In this document: positions 43,895 through 54,800 of the stretch, in pieces | Layout: every line of letters begins with the position of its first letter | Numbering within the stretch: the first letter of the stretch is position 1 | From: Acanthochlamys bracteata | Taxonomy: Eukaryota > Streptophyta > Magnoliopsida > Pandanales > Velloziaceae | Length of the DNA stretch: 64,000 nt | Reading direction: 5' to 3' | Assembly: GCA_019914995.1 (NCBI GenBank) | Contig: CM034127.1 | Location: forward strand, 2,852,001 to 2,916,000 | Made by a program: the position numbers and the translations under genes | Notes under the pieces: model-generated | Databases searched by the model: none | Told to the model about the DNA's origin: nothing | What the model saw: the letters and a program-made list of their open reading frames with translations, nothing else

Positions 43895-44002
43895 CGCCTG
43901 TCTTAACCACGGTTCAATTGACTCACTATCGACGGCTGATTTAGTAATCTCATTTCCGTCGAAAAAGTTTTTGTCAGGATCAAAAGGATTGACATAAATC
44001 GG

Positions 44003-44815
44003 TGGGTCAATTTTGAATTGATCTATTTAATAATTAAATTAAATTTATTTAATTTTAATATAATTTATAAATTTATATAGATAAAAATTATCAATTTTAA
44101 TTAATTTATTAATAACCGAATTAAATTCGGATTGACTTATTTAATAATTAAAATTATTAATTATTAATTTTATATTTTTAAGCTTCAATAAAATTATAGA
44201 ATCAGTTCGAATAAAAATATATGATATTTTTACTGACGAGATATAATTATATCCGACAAAATATGTATTTTTTAATATCTTTATCGGTCCTTCAAATATA
44301 AAAAAATTATTATTTTTATTTTTTAAAAATATATAATAATAGCTGAATTTATGATTATAAATATATATTAATAATTTCTATAAAAATTTGACAAATATAT
44401 TTATCTAACAAAATTTTTATAAAAATCTTTATACGAACTCTAAATTCGTCATTAAAAATATCTACATAGTAATACTTTCGATAATATTATAATTTTTATT
44501 TTACACTATTTTACTAAGATATAAAAATAAAAAATTAATTATAAATACAATATAATTTAATAGTTTATAAATAATTATTATTGATTATTTTTATTGCCAA
44601 TATTTTATTATACGGTAAAAAAATTAAGAATTGTTTTTTTAAAAAATGACATTTTGAATTGATGAGTCAATCGGATTAACTCGAGTTAATCTATTTAATA
44701 ATCGAATTAAATTTATTTAATTTTAATTCAACTCATATATTTATACGGATTCAATTTTTTTTTTAGATTGGTCGGATTGAATTTTCGGATCGGATCTATA
44801 TTACCAACTCTGATT
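44003..44815. repeat. AT-rich repeat with internal direct repeats, probably an inserted element
   Basis: The left part (about 44005-44075) and right part (about 44665-44740) share ATCTATTTAATAAT followed by AAATTTATTTAATTTTAAT. Both edges carry GG-TCAATTTTGAATTGA/GGATCGGATC type strings also found in the 41663-42195 element. The right end CTATATTACCAACTCTG resembles a degraded hAT-type end. No target duplication was found. Confidence 0.45.
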
Positions 44816-45006
44816 TTTGTTCCTTCTAATTTGTGCAAAAACTTTTGGTTGATTATATTAGCTCACTAGCAGAAGAGTGAAGAAGAAGAAGAGCTACCGG
44901 CCCTGGTGTTGTTGCTTCTGTTCTTCAGTCTGTTGCTGAGATAAAAATCGAGTGAAGCCACGCAGCAATAACATGTGCTGAGAATTTTCTATAATTTTTT
45001 GCGGCT

Positions 45007-48000
45007 ATGAGGATAATCTGTGACTCGTGTGAGAGTGCTCCAGCAGCACTGTTCTGCGCGGCGGATGAGGCAGCTCTCTGTCGTCCCTGTGATGAAAAGG
45101 TTTGAACTTTTTTAAATAATTTTGTCCGAGGTTAATATAATTTTGCTTGCAGTTTGAAGTTTTTGTTATTGTGAATTAGGATGGTGGAGTTTGTTAGTCG
45201 GAACGTGTTTGAAAGAGAGAAAGATAGCTGGATTAGTTGTTTCGTTGTAGTTTGAGATGAATTATCGAGTAAAGGTGTATGACAATAAGGTTTTTGATCT
45301 TAAGTAATTGCAAAAGGAAAATTGAAAGCCTATTCTTTTTTATCCTTAAAAAAAGAGATCTTTTGAAGTGGTTGTTAATAATAATCTCATAAGTTGGATG
45401 TTATAACTAGTATAAAGTCTAGTTTTCAATGCTTTTTGAAGTTATACGCTTAGTGATTTCGTAGCATGGGATCTTCACACCAAATTTAGGGTAATGTGAT
45501 CAGTTGAGTTTCTCATTCTTCATGCAACTGTGACTCTGTTGTACAGTTAAAAATAGGATGAAGCTTTTATTTCGATCATCTACTACCAAATATATTCTAT
45601 AGGAAACAACATTTCATATGCAACAATCTTATGGAAATCACCATTTAGTGTAGGTGATGATTTCTGATTGCGATAAATGTGCCAATGACGGTTATTAAGA
45701 ATTGAAGTTGGATTGGATTATCTTCTAAAAAACTATAAACTTAGTGTTGGCATGGGCTCACAAGTCTTGTTGAAAATCTTCTTGTAGGAGCTGTAGTCTT
45801 AACAGAAGAGAGAATATAGTAGAGAGTGCTTCTTTAGATGTAATTGCAAATGCACTAGTTGGAAGCACATGAAGGCTAACATTTTAAGGATTTGTGAGTC
45901 GTCGCTCCTCTGCTGACCTGATGAAAGAGCCATCAAATGCTGTTGTGTGATGTCAGATGGTGGTTACTTCATTATTGTGGCTTTCCCTTATATAAACTGA
46001 TATCTTCCCAGTTTTATTTCATGGTATTCAAAACCAAAACAATCTGTTAGCCATAATGTGACAGCACATAGGAGGGTTTACCTAGTTTATAACAATTAAA
46101 GTTGCAGTACCCATAAAATTGGCCTAATATACTCCCAATTATCTCTTTGTAATTAGATCACAGCAATGACTCCTTCAGCAGCAATTTGGTTCTTTTGAAA
46201 AGCTTTTCATAGGGCATGTAGATATGCTGGTATAACCCTTCTAGGACCGTTGTCCTCTCCCTGTAACATTTCTTTGTTATGCCAGAGGCTCAGCATATAA
46301 TTCTCCAAGAAGCATGCAAGCAAGTTCCTTCTAGGTTGCTTTTTCTCCTCAAATTTTACTGGACAATAAATGTTTAACCTACATTGGAGTTTTTTGCCTT
46401 AAAGAGAAAACCATCCCTTCGTTATGTCTACTTGCCAGCACTCACCGTGAAAGGAAGTCTTCCAAGTATGACTTCGGCTTGCTCTTCACCTCTAAGAGCA
46501 TTTGAGCATCGTCTTTCCAAGCTAAACCATGCATATATATTAAGGTCCTTTCCCTTATAGAGCAACGTGAGACCACGAGTCATGCTCCAACTTGCTTGTT
46601 TTCTATGTAGTGGCAGCTGAATTAGTGGAGGCGAAGAAATCTAGTAGAAGAGGTAATCGGTTGGGCTATTGATCCCCAAATAGTAATCTTTCCTGCAATG
46701 GTTGTCTCAGGTTATTGTCTGGCAGCTTACTTATCAATTTCAGTGAGACGTGACTACCACCTAGAGTTCTATCATATTGAGCACCTCGAGCATGGCCTAA
46801 ACTCAATATGGATGATGATCCAGATAAGGTTGGATGGTTTAAGTGGATAATTTTGTTTTGTATGAAGACAGGATAGTGCACCTTTCTTTGTTGACTTCCT
46901 CTCTGTTAACTAGAAATAAAAATATCTTACTTGGATAAAAGGAGTTAATGCTTCAAAAGAATTGAGAATGCATAAAAAGAATACCTAAAACCTCAACCAT
47001 TGCATTAAATTATCCTCACGAAAAAGTGAACTTTCTTTACATAACCTTGCTAAGAAAGATAGCATAGGAAAACTAAATCATGGACGTAGATAAGTATATA
47101 GACTAAAGAATCATTCCTATACAGAAATACGAAACACAAAATCAGTTACTAAGAAGTAAGCGGAATTAAAACAAAAATTTAGCGATTGTGAAGCAAAATT
47201 AAACAGAAAACACATATGGAGTACTTCTCTAGCTTCTTATTTTGCATAACTGCCTACTTTTTAGCATCTATTGCAGGGCAGTGCTGTTTGACACTTTGTT
47301 TTTAGCTGGACTGTTGTACTGTACTCTGATTTAAGAGTACTTGAACTTTTAATTTGGCATTTAAAAAGAATTTTGGCTTGGTTGATCATCTGTCTGAGGA
47401 CAAAGGAAACTTTGTCATCTTCAGGTTTCTTAGATATGCATGTATCACAAGAACACAATAAAACCATACTTCATGATTACAAGCTTAGTGCAAATGTGAA
47501 CAATGTGTAATTTCCATGATTGTTGGTTTGGACATGAATGTGGGAAACCCTGAGTCATTAAGACAAGCAAAGTTACTTTGAACTGTTCCCCCACCGTGGT
47601 GCTACTTTTGCTAGAAGAATTGGGGTTTCCCAAAAGCTTTTATTGTTTTTACTCCTGTTTTTCATTGCAATTGGTATTTTCTTTCGTTTCATAAGTACTT
47701 TACTACTACTTCCTTCCATGCTCAAGAGAAATTTGTTGCTTAATTGCAACAGGTCTTGAATACATTTGAAAGATTCTGAGTAGTTTCTTTGCACTTTTTT
47801 GTCAAACAGGTTCATATGTGTAACAAGTTTGCAAGTAGACATGTAAGAGTAGGTCTAGCTAATCCAAGCAAAGTACCTCGCTGTGACATATGTGAGAATG
47901 CACCTGGTTTGCTTTTTCTTTCTTTGAATGCAGTGTTTTGATTTTACTTCAAGGGACTAAATTTTTATACTTTGAAATTGGATTTAGCATTCTTTTATTG

Positions 48001-48559
48001 TACGGTAGATGGGAGCTCTCTCTGCTTGCAATGTGATATGATTGTGCACGTTGGAGGCAAAAGAACCCATATAAGATGTCTTCATACAAGGCAGAGGGTT
48101 ATGGTGGGTTCTTAGTTCCAATGCTAATATTTCCATTAACAACAGTTTCTTCTAGCCATTTGATGCATTTTTTTTTCATTTCACAGTTCCAACGAGATCA
48201 ACCAGGCCCAGGCCCTACTGGTGATCCTCCCTTGCAACCAAAGACCAAGATTAAATTTGACAATAAGCAAGCACCTAGAGAAAACCTTCAAAATCACAGG
48301 GATCAAACTTCAGCTTTAGATACTAACAGCTATATATGTGATAAAAAAGGAACCAAAATTATAGATCTGAACATAAGACCACATCGACAACAGGAACAGG
48401 CATCAAATATAGAGGTATGTATTGCATTTCCCTTGTGAGAAATACTCTTAAGCCTGCATGTACTTCTTTACGAACAATAATCTAAAGAAATGAAAACATG
48501 GTGACATGCTGATCAATTAGTTTGTGCTTGTTTTTAAGGCCCGAGATAAAACTTGCTGA
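45007..48559 (+). CDS. Double B-box zinc-finger protein, BBX18/BBX19-like, apparently C-terminally frameshifted
   Basis: Exons: 45007-45099, 47810-47906, 47988-48103, 48187-48414, 48539-48559, giving 184 residues ending ARDKTC. B-box 1 uses C5, C8, C17, D20, C25, C28, H33, H42; B-box 2 uses C56, C59, C68, D71, C76, C79, H84, H91 with VHVGGKRTH. There is no CCT domain, and IIDLNIRP in exon 4 matches the short DBB-type BBX18/BBX19, nuclear regulators of photomorphogenesis, flowering and thermal growth. The exon 3 donor at 48104 (ATG|GTGGGT) was preferred over 48098 because it keeps RQRVMF, as in relatives. In exon 5 the expected C-terminus (VGVIPVSPFGRDTDK, ending at 48630) is open in another frame, directly after a stop; see findings. 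Intron 1 is 2.7 kb. Alternative splicing of exon 5 cannot be excluded. Confidence 0.9.
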
Positions 48560-49402
48560 ATGGTGGTAACCATGATGACAATGTTGGAGTTATACCAGTT
48601 TCTCCTTTTGGAAGGGACACAGACAAGTAAAATAGCACGCCAGGCCAGCTTTGATGAACAATTGCAGAGCACGATTAATGATTCTTTTCAATGGATTTGG
48701 TGAAAGGAGCAGAACTTGTGTGATCCCTGATAGCTTATTGTATATTTGTGTACATTGGAATAGCTGTATCGTCTTACTCTAGTCAAAGCAGCAGCTTGTA
48801 TTAGGTTTCCACATGTGGAATTCTCCTGCCGTTAAGTTTGCAATAGGTTACTGTAATGAACATGCAAATTCAGTAAGATTTCACAACAAAGAGTGGAGAC
48901 TTATTTTCCAATGTGAAATCTGTACTTAAAGTATGTGCGAAGAATTGCCCAAAGTTTCTTCTCATAAAGTAGCAACAGCCTTTTGTGCTCATCTAAACAG
49001 GTGAGCGCGTGAGTAAAACCACTCGACCTTGAATTACCATGCAGATAATTCCCCCTCCACGTAGGTGGTGTTCTCGCAATTTTTCTCTTCACTATTGGTT
49101 GTTAAAATTGAGAAATTTTGAAAAAGATTGTGTGCAAGGGTAAGATCTGTAGCATATTGTAGTGACTGCGACCAGCTTAAAGTAAATTCACTCAATTTTA
49201 CTACACCTTTATTATAACCCTGAATCACTTGTACTGATTTTCTGTAACGCCTAGCTACATCACCAGAGTGATAGCAAACATCATCCACAATCTGTGTGTG
49301 GCCTGAACTCCTCTTAAGCACAAACCACAGAAGACAACTCTAAACCCGCAAAGTTAAGAGGTAGATTACACGAGGGAGCACTTCTAAGATAAGGCAACAA
49401 CC

Positions 49403-50566
49403 ATGGCTGCTACCGCATCCGTGCTCTCTCCGAGCAGCTTCTCCATCCAAATCTGGGGAGGCAAATCGTACAAGTGCAATAAGAAGAAATTCTTCATCGC
49501 AGCACAGCAGCAGCAGCAGCAAGTGCAGCAAGAAGAAAGGTTAGAATTGCAAGACCAAACAAGCATTCCGCAGCAAGAACAAACCCAAGAAAAAACAGGT
49601 AGCAAAGGAGTTGAAGAACTTCCCCGACAGCCTATGGCACGAAGCAAAAACATGAGCAGGGAGTATGGGGGCCAGTGGCTGAGCTGCGTGACGCGACACG
49701 TGAGAATCTATGCAGCGTACATTGATCCGGTCACTTGTGCATTTGACCAGACTCAGATGGACAAGCTCACGCTAATTCTTGATCCAACCAATGAGTTCGT
49801 CTGGACAAAGGAAACATGCCAGAAAATCTACGACCTCTTCAAAGAGCTCGTTGATCACTATGAGGTATTTTTCTCTGTACATAAACACGGTCTTCTATTT
49901 TTACAGTTTTTCTTCCAACATATGAAATCGAACATTTTCTGGAACCACGAATGCAAGCATGTAAAGCATGATATGCTATATCTCTCTCTCCTATTTTTAA
50001 AAAATTTTTTTAAAGAAAGAACATGCTATACCAAAAAAACTTGGAACTCCAAAATATTGAATCAAGAGACCGTCCTTGCTGCTAATTATATAGCAGAAGA
50101 ATTTGTCTTCGAAATGGATCACAAGTAGTAAGGAGAAGATCATTGTAGTAAACAATGTAGTAACCACAAAGTGCTAGTAGTAACAGGAAATCTGATTTGA
50201 CATAATCGAGCAAAGTACCCTGAATACACAACACTTCGAACTAGACATGCTCAGCTAAAATTAGTTTAGGCATCATATATAGCACAAACGTATCACAGTT
50301 TTCTATATGTCAATGCAACCAACTCTGACATGCAAGAAGTTTTGTACAAGGGAAATAAAGACTATACCATTTCCTTTAATGAATAACAGGGCGCTCCACT
50401 TACTGAATACACACTCCGCTTGATCGGGTCAGACATTGAACACTATATCCGCAAGCTCCTCTACAATGGAGAGATAAAATACAACATGAATGCCAGAGTC
50501 CTCAATTTCAGTATGGGCAAGCCACGGGTCAAATTTAACAGCACTCAACTCCAAGATGTACAGTAG
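49403..50566 (+). CDS. ndhM: Chloroplast NAD(P)H dehydrogenase-like complex subunit M, 212 residues
   Basis: Exons 49403-49864 and 50390-50566, GT/AG, phase 0. The N-terminus MAATASVLSPSSFSIQIW is a chloroplast transit peptide, followed by a Gln-rich linker with six consecutive Gln encoded by CAG repeats. The conserved domain begins at REYGGQWLSCVTRHVRIYAA, continues FVWTKETCQKIYDLF and, in exon 2, GAPLTEYTLRLIGSDIEHYI and NARVLNFSMGKPRVKFN. This is NdhM, a nuclear-encoded subunit of subcomplex A of the thylakoid NDH complex, which works with photosystem I in cyclic electron flow. Length is close to the Arabidopsis protein (about 217). The stop lies 200 bases from the stop of the convergent gene on the other strand. 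Confidence 0.95.
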
Positions 50567-50766
50567 GGGATAGGAACTTTTAAACGAGCATACACTTTCT
50601 GATTGTGTCCTAATTTACAAGATTGCAGTCACATGAACTGTCCACAGGCAGTACCAGGGGCAAAACCGAGAACTGAAAAATAGCAAAACTACAACCACAT
50701 TGCACTTATAGATAGATGAGGGGCGCAGAAGACTTCCCAGGTCAGAATCATTGGCACCCCCAAACA

Positions 50767-51816
50767 TCAGGAAGAACCTTGAGCAGGAGTACTTGTACAG
50801 GCATCTGAAACATCTGGCCTCTTGACTTGAAGGGGAATAACAAAATCAAGTTCAGGATCCAATACATCACAGCCGGTATGAGCTAGAGTCCATGGCCTAA
50901 ATGCACCTTCATGGCTCAAATTCTGTGAATATGTTGGCAAATAGTGTCAGGAACTCAGAAACAATATAACGTGTTATCTTGTTTAATAATAAGTAATACC
51001 TACTTTTAAAAGTTAGTAAATTGACAAAGTTGAACTTCTCCATCTAAAATTCAGTAAGAAGTAACTAGATTGTTTCATGCCTTCTCTTGAAAATTTTAAT
51101 TTATGTTAAGAGAAACAACACAAACATATATCAGAAAGACGTATCAGCTAGAAAGCAGGCAAAATTTTAGCTTCACCATGGGAAATAATGACATGCAAGG
51201 ATTTCCACAGTTTACTATTATAGTGAATAAAAAATAAACATAAAGTACAAAATGGAATTACATCATGCTAATAACAGCTATCTTTTCGCGTTATTGATGC
51301 ACTATAGGAGACTTGTTCATTTATTTTAATAACAATTCGGCACATAACTATGTTTTACAACTTTAATCCACCAGCCATGCTCCTTCTAGCCTTGCAATTA
51401 AATGACTACAAGAACAGTGCAATTAAATGACGACAAGAACAGAATGAAAATCTATATGCAATAATATTATTGATATGGACTGGACCTTTAAGGTTGTCGA
51501 ACTCCATGGCATGTTTCAGTATCTGTTTATGAAATTATCACACCATAAAATATAGCACCTTTCAATGATGTGTAGTGAAGATGGGCTTTAGCTGGAAGAT
51601 CTACTGAAAATTTCTGGTAAACTACAACTATATGATATCATCTTTATATCCAAGGATGATTATTCCAACATAATAGCATTAAGCACATGAGTGTGTAGGT
51701 ACATCAGCAGAAGTGTCCTACCTCCAGCCAGAAGAAGAAGCCACGAAGAAGTTTCAAAGTCTCCACCTTATCGGCAAGTTCTATCCGCTCTTTAAGGTCT
51801 TTAGTCATTACAAAAA

Positions 51817-51849
<33 letters not shown>

Positions 51850-54800
51850 AAACCTTATTAGCTACCAAAAGGAAGAGATATTTGGAGAACAGAATGTCAG
51901 AACTGTAGAGGACAATGACAACATCAAATAAGCACGCGTGAAAAATTTAAACATCATAAAGGATACAAGCAAAAAGCAACTGCAGTGAATTGTAAACAGA
52001 GAAAAAAATTTAATTAAATCAGATTTTACAATCTTTTATTATATTTTGTTATATGCTAGCACAAAGGACTCCAAACTCCTCGATGCAAATGTCACTAATA
52101 TAAACAGGTTCTAACAATTAAAGGAATATAGGTAAGCACATAAGCTTACAAATATATCATGTGCAAGAGAACTAACTGTTTTGGCTTCTATATCATGTTG
52201 AAGTACGTAATGGACTATGCTGCAGGAGAAGACAGCTAGTGGAGTAATAAAGAGCCAAAGAATAGATAGATGGTGATTCTGATTTGCAGCATCCACAAAA
52301 CAAGATACCCAAGAGATTCAAAGGCTGCATGCATTTACATATCTATTACATTCTATACAGTGACTACAACGCTTTATAAATATAGTCAGAAATGCACGAG
52401 TGATTATGATTAGAACTTTAATAGTGTAAAGATGAAAGCCTAATAAACAACTTCCATTAAATGAGATGCCATCAAAATAACTTCTCTATAATGCAAATAG
52501 TGGTTATGGGATTGCATATATCATACAAAATTCTTGCTAACGCGACTTATAACTATATTGCAAAACCCATGCAATCATTTGAACTAAAGGGTTTCATGTT
52601 CCATTTAAGTCATGCCCATAAACTAGCTGGTTCAATCTTCTACTCAAATGGAACGACGACATGCCTTTGACAGAGTATGTCACACGATTGAATCAACAGC
52701 AGGAGTTCACCAGTAAATACTTTATCATCACTATCCTTCTGAGATGCATCCAGATTTTGCATTTAATTAGAGGCTAAATATGTGAAATTGTACACTTCTT
52801 CGTATTTGCATAGAAGTTCTCTATTTCAAATATATTATTGTAAATTTGTAACATTGATGGAAATAGTTTTGTTTATTTTGTCTAGAAATTTAAAGGTCAA
52901 TCAAATTTAAAGGAAAAAGTATTACATACTTTTGGAGTCATTAGTTAGTCACATATGGATATACAAGTTATAAATAGGAATAAATATGCATGCCTATAAT
53001 GCCATTACTAATTATAAAAATGGAATAAAAAGAAATGTAAGAGAAGGATGATGGCAACCAAAAAAAGGAAGAAATGTAAGAACAAAGTTTACATGAGTAG
53101 GAGGAAGAGAGTGGAAAAGGTAAGAGGTCTTTTGGCTTATTGATCATCTTCTTTTATCATTTATTTTAGATAGTTGTCTTTGTGTAACATGCATTGAATT
53201 TCATGCTAATTACTACGAGCAAGAAAAATATGTGCAAGGGTGGAGCTGTAGTAGGCCTGAAGTGTGGACCCCCTTGATAGATGCAACTTGTATATAATAG
53301 TACAAGTAGTAAATAACATGAGGTATACGAATAGCTTGGTGTTTAGCAAGAGCTTTGTCATTGCCTAGGTCTTTGAGACCAACTCTCCTTGTTACATGTG
53401 TCTGTATCTTCTTCTTGTTCTGTTTATTTTTTACTTGCTCTTTGTGTTTACTTGGACCACATAACTCTGCTCCATTATTAATTTTATGATTAAAATACTT
53501 TGAACTTCTGAACCACAACACTTGGGGTTGATGACGCTTTCGAACCCCTACCAGAGGTCAAATGTTCTTTTGGACCTTACCGTGAGAACTAAACGTGATT
53601 CTATTATCCAAACTAGTTTTCCCGACATTTCAATGATACTTCGGTATTAAGCTTTTGTTGAGTTTTATGAGTTTGCTAGATTACTTGTTAGAGTTATGCT
53701 ATCGTATAATATGCACTAGATAGGTTGATTTCTTACCATACTCAACATTTTGAATATTGAATGCCAGGATAAGTAGACCTATGGCTTAAGAAGTTAGGAA
53801 TGCACAAAGTTATCTTTTATTTGCACTTCCCTAAATAGATGTAATACTTGGGGCTTGACAATTTATGGTCAGAAAAACTGAAGAACATACAAACCATACT
53901 TCTTAATAGCAATGATATAAATAACTTAAACACATTGATTTGAACAGTATATACAGTAGTTCTGATATTATGGGTACATAGTTACCATTTAAAGTCAGCT
54001 TAGGGAACTGTACTTTTCTCTAGGAGGTGTATAATGTAATCCATAAAATTAATTGTATTTATTTTACCTAGAATTTAAGGGTAATAAAAGTTAAGAAAAT
54101 ATTGCTATATTCTTTTGAAGTTATGAGCGAGTCCCTTAAGGATATAAGTTATAAAATACATAATACAATTTGTTTGTACTAGTCATAGGAAATTAAGAGC
54201 ATTATGTTATTACTACATATATAAATAATACAATTTGTTAATACTAATGGTAAGCTCTTAAACTAAGAGCATCATCTTATTAATATATAAAGCTAAAAAA
54301 AGGAAATAACAAAGGAGAAGAGACGGGAACATTAGAGGAGGGAAGGGAGTGAGGAAAGGAAGAAACATAACAACAAATTTTACTTGGGTCACAAGGTTAA
54401 GGGTGAAGACAGAAGAGGTTTTCGGTTTACATTTAAATGGTTGTATCTGTATACAACAAATTGAATTTCATGCTGATGAGTAAAAGCAAGAAAACAAATG
54501 CAATTTAAAAATAATCGAATTTCATGCTAATGAGTAAAAGCAAGAAAACAAATGTGATTAAAAATATACGAACTTGAACCCACAACACTTGGAATTGTGC
54601 TTCTCAACACATAGGGAAGTGCTTAAATGTGCTTTGAGACTTTACCATTGGGATTAAAAATGGTTTCATAAATATTAATCGGAATAATGACGAACTAGTT
54701 TTCTAGGCATTTAAGCTATTGTGGGAGCATGTGTTTGTTGAGTATTAAGATTTAAAACAGTGTGTAGTATGAATTATTTAGGTTGATTTCTTACAAACCT

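Noticed and set aside
46666-47842. Minus-strand open frames inside BBX intron 1
   Set aside because: Short, mutually overlapping and without recognisable domains; not supported as an antisense gene.
51818-51847. A30 run read as the poly(A) tail of a retrocopy
   Set aside because: No coding sequence or target duplication precedes it on the plus strand, and it sits where the minus gene needs its polypyrimidine tract.
53515-53560. TTCGAA-containing segment resembling a tRNA B box
   Set aside because: No matching A box or cloverleaf arms around it.
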